64,000 bases of DNA from Bimuria novae-zelandiae CBS 107.79 (lineage: Eukaryota; Ascomycota; Dothideomycetes; Pleosporales; Didymosphaeriaceae). The notes under the pieces are model-generated. The model worked only from the letters and a program-made list of their open reading frames with translations, made no database searches and was not told where the DNA came from. The stretch lies in the NCBI GenBank assembly GCA_010015655.1, contig ML976700.1, forward strand, positions 252,390 through 316,389, read 5' to 3'. The position numbers and the translations under genes were made by a program. Numbering within the stretch: the first letter of the stretch is position 1; each line of letters opens with the position of its first letter. This document shows, piece by piece, positions 1 through 10,940 of this stretch.

Positions 1-2522
1 ATTTTGGTGAAAGGTCCATGATCAGATTTTGTAATCGCCCTAAAAACATTCAACGGTATCTTTCGGGTATGAATAAAAGCATGCTGGGTCGGCCATTATA
101 TAAGGCCGGGAGGGGCACATACGTGGCACAGAAACTGAGGAGACGAGCTATCATTCATTGTTCTCCGCAGCAGTCGTACCTGACGACAACGCAACAGTAT
201 CGGAGCGCACCAAGGCATGCCAACGTTGGTCCTATCTGCCACCAATATGTTGTGGCACCTGCTAACCTTTAAACCGAAATTTTAAAAGCTTGGGAGGCCG
301 AACGAGACCTCGGCAATTGGTTAGGGACCCACCGGCTCTGTCGCAGGCTGGCACAAATCTGTCGTGAGCCTAGGAGGAGCTGACCCTCTACTTGACACAA
401 ATGAAAAAGTCTCAGTGTTCAGGTTCAGTCATTGATTGGACGAGTGTTACATTCTAGGCTGAAGTTTGAGTCATGCCTCTCAAAATGTTGCGTTCGTCGC
501 GAGAGTTGCCTACATCTTTGACCAATAACCAGGCGCAGGAATCATCTCCGTTTTTGTCGTCGAAAGATACAGCTACCTTAATAGCGGTATATCAAAAGTC
601 GCATGCTCGTAAAGCAAGCTGAAGATCTGAAACATGTCACGGCATCATGCCCAAACATGGAAGACCCTAAGCATAGTCGCATATAACGCAAGTTAAACCG
701 TTTCAACTCCGAGCCGTGCGTCCCACGTCCCATAATGTGGTTCTTGACTTGTTCAATTTCCAATAATTTCACTAATCCAGATAGCTCAACCATATTCTAC
801 ATCAATAACACTGGCAGCTGGTCGTGTCCAATAAATATTATAATCCAATTTGTAAATACTTACCAAGACTCAAATCGAATTGCGAATTTCATCTAATCGC
901 GCTAAATGCCCGTAAATACTGGAAGAGGTGAATATTCGTTAATAAGGGTTACATTCCCATATTTCAAGTGTATGAACATGAGGAGCGGATGGATTTTGGC
1001 TACAGTAGCACACGTACGCAGTAATCCAAAGATTCGAACAGTATACGTCTATATCACAAGTGGTAGAACCCGCCTATGCAAATTTCAAGGCGTGAAAGTA
1101 ACGCTTAGGACACAGAATTCAACTGCACTTGTCCAACATGACCTCCCATCAGTTTCTTCATGCTATCTCGTGTACGCGAACTGTCGAACAGCTATGATCT
1201 TTGCACATCCGGGCCACCGGAAACTGCTCAAGTCTCAATGTGCCACGTTCATGGCGAAGAATCATCGATGCTCGCCCACACTGCCTCCGCTGCATATCCA
1301 CTATTGAAAACCAACACCACCATCTCTGAAGCCCTGCGCGCTGCTTACGCCTTCCATCCCTAGCATCCATCATCCCACAATGACCCCTGACTCTCGTACT
1401 TCGTCAACCGTGACAACCTATGCCTCTCCAGATACCTTCTTTCTAACTCCCTTATAAGCTCCCGTACGTAGTGAGCACCTCGCACTGCGGCACCCTCCAC
1501 TACCAATACACCCTACAAAGAGCCCGTCCAGCATCAGCACCGACAGCAGACTCTTTTACCTCATATCACCATCCACACACTCCACCATAACACGCACTCT
1601 CGTTCCCAAGAATGCCGATAGCGTTAACTTTGAAGATGCACCACAGAGCTCCTTGCGATCCCACTGCACCAAAATACTCCGAACCATTTCCCTTGCGGCC
1701 AGCCACCCACACTCACCCTCTTCGAACCCTTTCTATATTCTTTTGCGATACACGCTATAGATGCCATTTTGGGCACGACCCTCTCTCTAGGAAATTCCCG
1801 AACACACGCCGACTACCACCGTATCGCTCTACCCGCCGCAGACAATAGTATTTAACCTAAAATGCAGTAGGCACACAATATCCCAGTACCTGTCGATAAA
1901 CCTGCGAACTACACCTCGCTGAGGCGCTGAGGTTTTGATGTGCATCTCGCGCACTGCGTCCTCAAAGAAGAAAGAACACATGATCTGGGTCAACGCTGCA
2001 TGCTGCTCGCCTGCTTGTGCCTTCCCTCCATGCTCGTGTGGAATGCCTCTGAGAAGAAAGCGGGTTGGATTGGCCATGCCGTGCGTATCAGTGAGGCAAC
2101 GACGAGGCTTCTCGACACCGACCCGGGCCGGTGTCATTCATCCAAGGCCGCATTCATCAATGCGTTATGCGTGGTCGCTGTGTCGGGTCATTGAAACAGT
2201 GCCATTCGATCCCCAAGCAGCAGAACCGTTGAGAGTGACGAAGTCCATGCAGTCAGACGTATTGTTCTTAATCCCAAGCTTCAAACATCACGACTGTAGG
2301 AAAGCACATCCAACACGCGAGCCGCATAAACCGCTCAAGAGTTCAAAGCGACGCGAAGATTAGCAGTATTGCGCAACAAACGCGCTTGCTTATTCAATGC
2401 TATGCCTGGTAAGAGCCAAATCCTAGGTCACATACCCGCTCCTTCACAAACTCCATACCCTATGCAGCCAGCCAATATCGTGGGAGAAAAAGGAAGTGAT
2501 ATCACAAGTCGTCAAACGGCCC
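1..2522. other. Intergenic, no gene supported
   Basis: Only short, mutually overlapping open frames occur here. None shows a recognisable domain, a plausible exon chain or fungal-type splice signals joining it to a neighbour. Base composition is unremarkable and no repeat was seen. The 3' end of the mitochondrial carrier gene starts at the right edge. Confidence 0.5.
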
Positions 2523-4026
2523 TCAGGCGCCGTGTTCGCGCAGAAGCTCTTCATCGAACGTCAAACGGTTGATGCGCTTCTTGGTAAATTCAAATGCTGT
2601 AAAGAAAATGGCGTTGACGACACATGAGCGACCCATGGAGACTCCGAGGCCTGCTGAAAGATTAGGCAGATAGTCAGACGAAGTAACCAATTGAGAACAT
2701 ACCGCGATACATCCGAGCGTGAAAGAAATGGATCTTGGGTCTCTCCGCTTTCTCTCTTCCACCAACAAGGCAGTTCCGCTGATAGATACTCTTGGCGGTG
2801 TCAATGGGAAAAATCTGTCAAGAGTGTCAGTCAATGCATCACGGCACACATTGGGCCCGACGTACGCAAGCCCAGCTGACAAGGCCACACATGCCACCAG
2901 CGATGACGACAGCCAGAGGAGATGTAGGAGAGCTTCCGCGGCCGTTAGCCAAGATCTGCTTCACGCTCTCGTACGTCACAAAGTATATGCCAGTGCCAAT
3001 CGTGTCCCGTACTGATTTGGTCAGCGCATACACCAAGCTAACAGGGTCACAGTCATTGACGTACACAAATGTAGGTGGAAGCCAGAATACAGGCCTGCCC
3101 AGCCTCGGTGCCGAACAAGGTTTTGTGCGGTCCTGAACGTTCCGAGATTTTGATAACTCTTCCGGACTGCGTCGTTTGTGCCACCGCCGTCCTTGCGATC
3201 AGCCATCAAGACAGAGATTTGAGCGCTCAGTTTCGTCAGCTCAAAAGGGCCTGCGAAGCGCATGAGTATCTGGCAGTTTTTGGGCATCCAAAGTCTCCTT
3301 ACAAGCAATAGCCGTGATAGCAGCACCCGCTGTGGCCCCAGAAAGCCCAAAACATGTAATGGTCGAAAGAGTAGGCAATGCGTCCCTTGTATTCGCAATA
3401 GCGAGCGGCGAACTCCCGGTGGCGCGATAGATCCAGTCATCGATGGCGTACTTGGATCTCTGGTATATTGAAAACGAAACCGTGCGGACGAGTGTAATGC
3501 TTGCGAGCGGCGACCATACACCTATTTACCAATTAGCCCTTGCTCCACAGTCAACGACACTATGTGAGCGCACCTCGATAGAAGCCGTGGAGTCCTTCGG
3601 TCTTGTATGTGTGAAGGATGCAGTCGGTGAAGGATTTGAATTGATAGCTGCTCTCGTCAGAACTCGTGCAGCATAGGAGGAGAGGTGTGGACATGCGCTT
3701 GCAGTCGCGTCTTCACGGAATCGAGAGGGTACTGTAGGCTGTCAGTGCAAGCCTATTTTCCTCCGAAACTAGGTACGCACCGCGACAAAGGTCGAGAGCA
3801 AACTGCTGGAGCTGGCAGCTACTTCGGTTCGATATCGCTTGGTCCATCGTTTTGCCTGCTCGCTCCGCAACACGGCCCTCGATACATCCTGAACATCGCG
3901 CGGGCGTGTATATGAGGGTGGTACATCTGTCCTGTCGGTTCCGCGCTCGGGCATACTGGCTATCGCCTGCTGTGGAAGACGTGACGTCTTCCTACGGCAA
4001 TCGCGATGAGGCCAGTCGCCGGGCAA
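2523..4026 (-). CDS. Mitochondrial carrier (SLC25 family), 8 exons
   Basis: Inner-membrane solute carrier. Substrate not identified. Exons on the minus strand: 4026-3781, 3731-3697, 3647-3574, 3521-3303, 3250-3065, 3011-2866, 2814-2703, 2650-2523. They join in phase to 381 aa. An internal Met at 3954 would give 357 aa and is equally plausible. The three SLC25 signatures appear in order, each across an intron junction: PLDSVKTRLQ (repeat 1), PFELTKLSAQ (repeat 2) and PIDTAKSIYQ (repeat 3). GLYSGF precedes HLLRDTIGTGIYF, and the C-terminus is FEFTKKRI-rich. Six of the seven introns are GT-AG, about 46-68 bp. The second (3696-3648) needs a GC donor, which restores RLQAYQFKSF in frame and has a CTGAC branch site. 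No stop interrupts the spliced frame, so the gene looks functional despite appearing fragmented in unspliced translation. Confidence 0.9.
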
Positions 4027-4511
4027 GCTCCATCAAGGCGTCACCCAAGTGGTCAAGCTGGCCGGATCCTAGATGGGTCAGTCGATGTAGGAGAGAAGGA
4101 CAGGCGTGGGATCGGGCGACAATGGCAATGGACGCTGCAATGGGGAGATCGAGCTGGTCGTGATGGAAATGGTGGGGTTAAGCTCACGCTTTGGCGTCCC
4201 GAAACGGGTCTAAGCTATCTGGGAGGGGCTGCAATTGGTCTGTCGCAGCGATCAACGCGTCCAGGTGCATTTTTGTAGCTTCATGCGTGCCTGATATTCG
4301 CACATTCCTTCACCTATCAAATGTTTAATACCCGGTGTCCGCTGTGGGATGCATTTACGCAGCAGAAGAAACAACTTGTTCATCCTTAAGAAATCTTCGT
4401 TATCATGTCCCAGCACCGCCGAGTCCATGTACGAAGGAGCTCGTTTTTATTAACTATTCCTTGGCGCGCAGCCCCACCTAGCATCGTCAACACCACCCAC
4501 CTCAGCATTCT

Positions 4512-4529
4512 CCCCCCCCCCCCCCCCCC
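4512..4529. repeat. Poly-C homopolymer (18 C)
   Basis: An uninterrupted run of 18 C lies at the boundary between the GC-balanced flank of the carrier gene and the repeat-derived block starting near 4.6 kb. The exact length may be a sequencing artefact. Confidence 0.9.
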
Positions 4530-4679
4530 AAACTAGCCACGCCGCAACGCCCCGTATACATTAAAAGTTGACTATTAATCGTCGCAAGCCTTACTAGTAC
4601 AAACCCAAAAAAATCTGGAAGAAAAAGAGCGCGAAACGGGAGCTTTGCGCAGTTGAGCGCGCCTTTGCAGTAGGCGCGT

Positions 4680-5484
4680 CGATGTTCGGCATGGCAACAA
4701 ACAAAGAGATCGCTGCACTGTTCGACCCACCCACCACCAAGGAAGCTATTGCAAAGCTTATAAAGCGTACACAAGAAAGAGCAGATCAAGAAGGTATCTT
4801 TATCAGGAATCTAGAACTTTACAACACCGTGCCAGGGCGCGACAGGCGGTAGCTCCTGGATAATGCGCAAAAGAAGCGCATTATTAAAATTATTATTTAA
4901 GACTATATATATTGCAAGAAAAAGTTTTTATAAGTAATTAAAAATAAAAACTTTAAAGAGCTACTTTTAATAAGTATTTTTATATTTAAAAATATTATAT
5001 ATAAAGCTAGTTACGCGCGTAGGAAATCTAAAAAAAAAACTACTTTTAATAAAGTAAAATATATAAAAATACTACACGTAGGCCTTTAAGTATAATCTTA
5101 ATTAACACAAGCTTAGTAATAACTTAGAATTTAATTTTAAATAATATATATATATAGATAACATTCTAGCTTAAATTAGTAAGTAGCGCGACATATAGAG
5201 GCGTAGATTTTACTAAATAAGAAGTATAATACTAACATTAAATATAACTACATATAAAAGTATTATAAGCTTTAATTCTACGGCGCATTTACTTACAATC
5301 ACAAAGGATCTTGTCACATATACAGGCATAAGAAAAAGTACGAAAAACAAGCTGCAGAGGTCGCGCTTCGACGTGAGAATGCACAGCGTCGAAAGAAGGC
5401 AACACGCAGTCAACACCTCACCCGCACCGCCCTTCAAGAAATAGATGCCAACAATAGAAATCTGCGCTCGCGTAAGCAGCAGTA
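4680..5484 (+). pseudogene. Degenerate transposase fragments
   Basis: Two short plus-strand stretches have the charged, helical character of the C-terminal tail of Fot1/pogo-type transposases. One is near 4690-4860 (NKEIAALFDPPTTKEAIAKL, then a charged stretch). The other is near 5325-5484 (EKQAAEVALRREN, ending RKQQ stop). About 450 bp of TpA-rich sequence with many stops separates them, as expected from RIP. No DDE motif is readable, so the family call rests on position and composition. Confidence 0.4.
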
Positions 5485-6298
5485 ACGTGTTCCGCCACCA
5501 TCCCGTCAACACCACCATTCCGTCCACCCCGAAAATCACCAAAAATCGCAAAAACCGTACCTTAATATCTTAATAATAGCTTAATATTAAATTTTAAAAT
5601 TTATAACTGCTATTGCATGACTATTTTAAGACTCTTATTTAACCTAGAAGGTAATTTATTATGTAATTCTAGAGATATAGTAATTTAGCTTAAAATTAGG
5701 GGCCAAAACTTAATATCTTGATAACGACTGGGTTTATCACCCTAGGACTTTAACAGAAGTCTTAAAGTAGGTATAAAGGGCTTATTATAAAATTTTGCAA
5801 TTTATTATTACGCTATTATTAAGATATTAAGGTACAGTTTTTACAATTTTTAGTGGTTTTTGTAACAGGAACAATCGCTCGTCGACACGAGAACCCTTGG
5901 CTAGTCAAGACAGGATTCGAGATCATCCGAAAACCGACACTCATCCGTATCGGACCAATTTCGGATCTATCAGACGGATGGGGAACCACGAATCCGATTC
6001 GGACCTATTTCGGATCCATCAGACCGACGGTCAACCTATGGCAGATATGTGCTAGCTAGCCATCTGGGAAGAGGTGTATTTAGAGGAGCTTGGGGCCTTT
6101 ATAGTTCAGTACCTTTTCCGTATCCTTTCGTACCAGGCCTATAGGCACTTAATTCATTCGAGGCTACATTCTTATACACGCACTCCCACATGCCTCTGCT
6201 AGGAGATACGCCAACATCGATCCTTTGAGTGACCTGCGCCGATACAGTTTTCGGGGTGGACGGGATGGTCGTGTTGACGGGATGGTGGTAGAACACGT
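5485..6298. mobile_element. Foldback MITE with ~105-bp terminal inverted repeats
   Basis: Left arm 5485-5590 is an inverted copy of the right arm, which is split into 6298-6247 and 5856-about 5810. The outer ends are ACGTGTTC / GAACACGT, flanked on both sides by TA (5483-5484 and 6299-6300), the target duplication of Tc1/mariner/pogo transposons. Differences between the arms are mostly C/T or G/A, as RIP would leave. The split in the right arm is explained by the solo LTR at 5861-6246. Without it the element is about 425 bp and has no coding capacity, so it would have needed a transposase supplied in trans. Confidence 0.8.
5861..6246. mobile_element. Solo LTR of a retrotransposon, inserted in the MITE
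   Basis: A 386-bp unit beginning TGTAACAG and ending CGATACA (TG...CA ends). It is flanked by the direct 5-bp duplication GTTTT at 5856-5860 and 6247-6251. Removing the unit and one duplication restores the right arm of the host MITE so that it pairs with the left arm. That independently proves the insertion. No internal retrotransposon sequence remains, so it is best read as a solo LTR left by LTR-LTR recombination. GC content is clearly higher than in the surrounding TpA-rich DNA. Confidence 0.8.
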
Positions 6299-6605
6299 TA
6301 TATAAAGAAGGATGACTATACACGAGGCCAGCCACAGCGCGGCGGAATTAATAGGTACAGGTATTATAAAGAGACTCTTAAGAAGGTGGTTCTATAGCTT
6401 AATTTCTTAAGGATAAAGGTATTAAAGTTATACTTTTAAAAGATAAAGTACTTACTTATACGTCTTATATTATAAAGGATTATTTATCTATATATAATAT
6501 TAAAAGGTTACTATAACTAGGGTACTTACTAAATATTAATACATTAAAGCATGCCTAGCTATAAATCTACTAGCATATTATAAAGGAAATACTGTAGTCT
6601 ATATA

Positions 6606-6912
6606 TGTAACGGCCAGCAAGATATAGCCTTGCGGCTGATAGATTGGCGCTATGTACAAAGACTCAAAGCTAAAGAAGAGAAAGGGATCGAGAGGGCCGA
6701 GTAGGCGGCATATAGTCTGCCGCTATCTAGTAACTGCCATCTCAATGCTGCGACTGCCTTCTCAATGCTGCGACTGCCTTCTCAATGCTGCGACTGCCTT
6801 CTCAATGCTGCGACTGCATTCTCAGTGTAGCAGCTGCCATCTCAGTGTAGCAGCTGCCGTCCATCGCCCTTGTGACGATGCCCAGATCACAGCAAGTCCC
6901 ACGATCGTCACA
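6606..6912. mobile_element. Probable second solo LTR
   Basis: A 307-bp GC-richer island begins TGTAACGG and ends CGTCACA, with ATATA immediately on both sides (6601-6605 and 6913-6917). It shares the TGTAAC start with the solo LTR at 5861 but otherwise differs. Its body contains the 20-bp tandem repeats at 6741-6860. ATATA in AT-rich flanks could arise by chance, so support is weaker than for the first LTR. Confidence 0.55.
6741..6860. repeat. 20-bp tandem repeat, 6 units
   Basis: Six head-to-tail 20-bp units follow the pattern CTCAATGCTGCGACTGCCTT. The first three are identical, the fourth differs by one base, and the last two carry a shared variant (CTCAGTGTAGCAGCTGCCAT type). A partial unit precedes them. 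The array lies inside the probable solo LTR. Confidence 0.9.
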
Positions 6913-7768
6913 ATATATAAGAATAAATACTAATGGTAATAGTAATAGTAGTAAAAAAATCTACCTATTAAATAGATTAATAAGTAAATTAACTATATAC
7001 TTAATATTATTTAGCGCATTATATAGTATAGCAGAAATAATAACTTTTATAATAGCTAAGTCGCCCTAGTAAGTTTTAATACTAAAAAAAGTCTATATAT
7101 CTATAAATTAAGTCTTAAAAGTTTAGTATCTAGCTTTATAATGCCAGAAAACTCTTGCGCGATGCATTTTACATACATTTTTATATAGAAGTTGTATTTT
7201 CGTTAGGGGGCCCCACATGCCGAGGCTAGGTGGAGAATCAATAAAAACGAGCTCCTTCGTAGTGCACTGCGGATGGTTACAAATGCGGGGTCGAGTTCCC
7301 ATATGAAAGCTTGATAACCACCACTAGGAAAATGTAGCGAATCATGCCTCCAGATGCTGATAGCTCGACACGTCTTAACTGCGGCTTTATTGCTTGGACT
7401 GTTCATTACGCAGCTTGTACGACGATTACCGCTCATGTAACTGTAGTAATGGTGGTGCAGCTGTAGGCCGCTGGTACCCGGCGAGTGATCAAGACCGCGA
7501 GGTAAAGAGCTCTACCGTGTACCAAAGCACCTAAAAACTTGCATCATGGGTGCTGGAGCGACTCACCGTGGCTCACCTACGGCAATTGCAAGCGCATAAT
7601 GCATCGTGAATTGACTCAGCCAAGGGTCACCATACTCTTACATCCTGATCTTATACAGCCGGACCTAACTATGAACCAGCAACGCCGTCCCTTCTTTGGT
7701 GCGACATCATAGCTTGTAAGTCCTTTGATATTGGTACATTTTCGGATATCGTCGCGAATCCCTACTTC
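6913..7768. other. Intergenic; AT-rich left part, no gene seen
   Basis: 6913-7200 is TpA-rich, RIP-like sequence. 7200-7768 returns to balanced composition and is the 3' flank of the small membrane-protein gene. No reading frame with recognisable content was found. Confidence 0.5.
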
Positions 7769-8341
7769 TCAATCATCCTTGCCCATCATCTTGCGCAGCC
7801 GCTCCTCCTCAGGTGATCGCTCTGTCCTGACCTTTGCCTCTTCCTGCACAACCTTCTCCTTCTTCTTCCGCGAAAAGTCGGCCTCGAGAGCCTCCCTCAG
7901 TGTATTCCGGTCATTGTCCACTCGCTCCAGCTGTCCATGTCTCCGCATGCTCTCCTTGTGCCAACTGATCTGTCCACCGTCGGCCTCGCGATGTTTCTGC
8001 GCGTTCAGCTTCGCGGCTCGTATCGAAGTTCGGGCGTACACAAAGAGGAGGCCAGCCATGGTCAGTGCCGCCAAGGGAGCCATCACCGTCTGCGAGCAGT
8101 GTCAGCAATGCAGGACCTCAGTAAATAGAGGACCGACGCGTACTCGCCCATTGATGATGCCTCGGTTCCGCGACAGCCGCGCGGGTGTAGGGCTAGACGT
8201 CGGCTTCGAAGTTTCATTTACGCCGTCGACCCCACGGGGCATGGATAACCTGCCACCCATTGTATTTTGTAAACCTCGGCGAGGTTTTCGAAGCGGTGTA
8301 GTTGACGACCAACGGAGCTCGGCGAGCGTTCGGCCGACCAA
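7769..8341 (-). CDS. Small single-pass membrane protein, hypothetical
   Basis: Two exons (8341-8144 and 8089-7769) are joined over a 54-bp GT-AG intron with a GCTGAC branch site, giving 172 aa. The intron joins NGR to TVMAPLAALT in frame. The N-terminal ~65 residues are basic and Ser/Pro-rich, as in a mitochondrial presequence. One hydrophobic segment follows (APLAALTMAGLLFVYA). After that comes a conserved-looking stretch (LNAQKHREADGGQISWHKES) and a highly charged, probably coiled C-terminus ending RKMMGKDD. I infer a mitochondrial or other organelle membrane protein. No function is claimed. Internal Met codons at 8260 and 8242 are alternative starts. Confidence 0.6.
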
Positions 8342-8869
8342 GGCAGATGTCGTACTATGGCAAATGTCGCCTAGGATAGGATTAGGCTGCAGGTCAAACT
8401 GGCGGACATGCTCAGCACGCCGTCCAGAACTGCAAAGGTGGAGCGTGATGTGGAATCAATCGTGAACGAGCATGGGGTTGCAGCCGCGATCGATGAGCTA
8501 ATCGCACATCTAGCTACTCCAAAGGGCATAGCGCAATGCGGCCCGAGAGCTTTCCGACGAAGTTCACGCTTCGTCGTCACAGCTTTCAAAGATATCGATT
8601 CTCGATCCTCTCCAACGCCTATCGCATCTGTTGTACGCGCAAGACCGTACCCTGTCTGTGGAGCAAGACTATACGGTCGCTACCACCTAGCATCCACTCA
8701 TTTGCCAAAGATAGCAGCGACACGCCGCGTGAGCAGCTTATTTCAATTGTGGTTTTTGTAAGGCTGCACGGGATTACTAACGGCAGCCTTTCCACTCCCT
8801 TCTAGGCTCTGTTTTTGCAGTGTCGTCATCGCATAAGAACAAGCCCGAATCCGCACTGCTGCTGCATTC

Positions 8870-10670
8870 ATGCGTAGAACAGTTGCACTAAGACAGTTGC
8901 AAAGGCTCACACCGGGTCGTCTTGCCTTCACTGCTGCGTCCTCTGCCCCGCGCCTTCTTCGTGCGACTTGCCCCACTTCTGCAGCTTCCACCCGCATAAC
9001 TGTGGCTGCCTCTCGTTTGTCAGCCCTTTCTTCTCAATTTTCTACATCCAGCCCCACCATGGCTCCCGTTAACAAGACGGAGGAATGCGACTACCTTGTC
9101 GTTGGTATTGGCAGCGGAGGTATTGCTTCAGCCCGTAGAGCAGCAAAGCATGGCGCCAAGGTCATCTCCATCGAGTCGAAGCGCTACGGTGGTACTTGCG
9201 TGAACGTGGGCTGTGTGCCCAAGAAAGTTACTTGGAATGCGGCTGCCATCTCTGAGACGTTCAAGGATGCACGAGCATATGGATTCGGAGGGTACGACCA
9301 GCCGACCTTCGACTGGCCATTGTTCAAGAAGAAGCGGGATGCGTATGTCAAGAGGTTGAACGGCATCTATGAAAACAACCTGAACAAGGACGAGATCACG
9401 CACTTCAAGGGCCGGGCAAGGTTTGTTGCGAAAGACGAGGTTGAGGTCGCACTGAACGAAGGAGGCACCCAGAGGATAAAAGCGAAGCACATCCTAATCG
9501 CCACTGGAGGACGTCCCAAGGTCCCTGACATTCCCGGAAAGGAGCTCTGCATCGACAGCGATGGCTTCTTCGACCTTGCAACTCAGCCCAAGAGCATTGC
9601 GACCAGCGGCGCCGGTTACATCGGTGTGGAGATGTCAGGCATGATGCATGCTTTGGGCACGGAGACGCATTTCTTCATTCGCGGCCAGACGCTGTTGCGC
9701 TCATTCGACCCCATGATCCAAGACACCGTAACAAAGGAGTATGAACGTCAGGGCGTGCATCTGTACAAGGGCACGCAAATTACCAAGGTGGAAGACATTG
9801 GTAATGGCATGAAGCGGGTCACCTACCAGGAGACCGAGAGCAAGAAGGAGGGTACTATCGAGGTCGAATGTGTGTTGTTCGCCACGGGCCGCGCCCCGGA
9901 GGTAGAGGATCTGCACATTAAGGAGTTGGGCGTGAAAGTGAACGACGCGAGTCACATCATGGTAGACGAGTACCAAAACACCAACATCCCGAACATTTAC
10001 GCAATCGGCGACGTATCTGACAGCGGCTTCGAGCTGACCCCTGTCGCAATTGCCGCAGGACGCCGGCTTTCAGATCGTCTGTTTGGTGGCAAGCCTGACG
10101 CTCATCTCGTGTACGAGAACATACCCTCTGTGGTGTTTGCACACCCGGAAATCGGGTCCATCGGACTCACCGAGCCGGCAGCCCGCGAGAAATACGGAGA
10201 CAAGGTGAAGGTCTACAAGACGGAATTCACGGCAATGTTCTATGCGATGATGGATCCGGAGGACAAGGGCCCAACAGCTTACAAGATCGTTTGCGTCGGT
10301 GAGGAAGAGAAGGTGGTGGGCCTGCATATCCTGGGCCAGGGCTCTTCAGAGATCTTGCAGGGTTTCGGTGTGGCGATCAAGATGGGCGCCACTAAGAAAG
10401 ACTTTGACAGCTGCGTGGTAAGTACACTACAACCCTCGGCCTTGATGTCTGCTTCTGGCCCGCTTGCATAAGTGTAGTCGATGAGTGGACTATGCGGGGA
10501 AGCGAATCTGGAGTATGGAGTGAACGAGCGCTAATGTACACCGTAGGCCATCCATCCCGTTTCAGCAGAAGAACTGGTAAGTCAAGAAATTCAGTCTCCA
10601 TTTCTCTCGGCATAATCGCCCATCCAACGATCCCGTACTAATTTATCGTTCCCAGGTTACCATGACCTAG
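8870..10670 (+). CDS. glr1: Glutathione reductase
   Basis: NADPH-dependent FAD disulfide reductase (GSSG to 2 GSH). Exons 8870-10417, 10547-10576 and 10656-10670. The last two are micro-exons of 30 and 15 bp that supply the essential C-terminus AIHPVSAEEL-VTMT. The long form is 530 aa. Visible motifs: FAD-binding VVGIGSGGIASARRAA; redox-active GGTCVNVGCVPKK (Cys110/Cys115 in long-form numbering); NADPH-domain GAGYIGVE; FIRG with the Arg typical of NADPH enzymes; the second FAD motif NIYAIGDV; and the His519/Glu524 catalytic pair in HPVSAEE. The first 63 residues are Arg/Ser/Ala-rich and acid-free, like a mitochondrial presequence. A second in-frame Met (9059, MAPVNK) starts a 467-aa form of cytosolic length. 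Both starts are probably used for dual targeting, as known for yeast GLR1. Confidence 0.97.
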
Positions 10671-10940
10671 CTCACCCTGCTTATCCCGGATTTCCGAATG
10701 ATGCACAGTAGACACCACACGCAGGCCCGTAGAAATATATTATCTTCCAGAAAAACCACGCGTCTTCGGTGCATCGTGCATTTCCAGGGTCATACAATTT
10801 AGGCACACGGACAGCATGCTCCGTAGAGCTATGGCCACTTGTTGTAGACTAGCTGCTTGAGTTGGTGCTTGTTACACCGGGCCGCGGATTTAAGCCGCGG
10901 GAGGAGATATTCTTGCGCATCCTCCCTCATCCTCATGCTA
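10671..10940. other. Short spacer between glr1 and transposon
   Basis: This is the 3' flank of glr1. It ends with the TA target-site duplication (10939-10940) of the adjoining Tc1-type element. Confidence 0.4.

Noticed and set aside
2523..4026. Mitochondrial carrier as a pseudogene because its frames look broken
   Set aside because: All exons join in phase with conserved carrier motifs across introns once a single GC donor is allowed.
6652..6933. 93-codon frame with LPSQC-type repeats as a repeat protein
   Set aside because: The frame is only a translation of the 20-bp tandem array inside an LTR-like unit.
8408..8761. Plus-strand frame (VERDVESIVNEHGVAAAIDE...) between the small membrane protein and glr1
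   Set aside because: The first third looks helical, but the rest is unlike a folded protein, no domain is recognised, and it lies in the shared promoter region. Not enough support for a gene.
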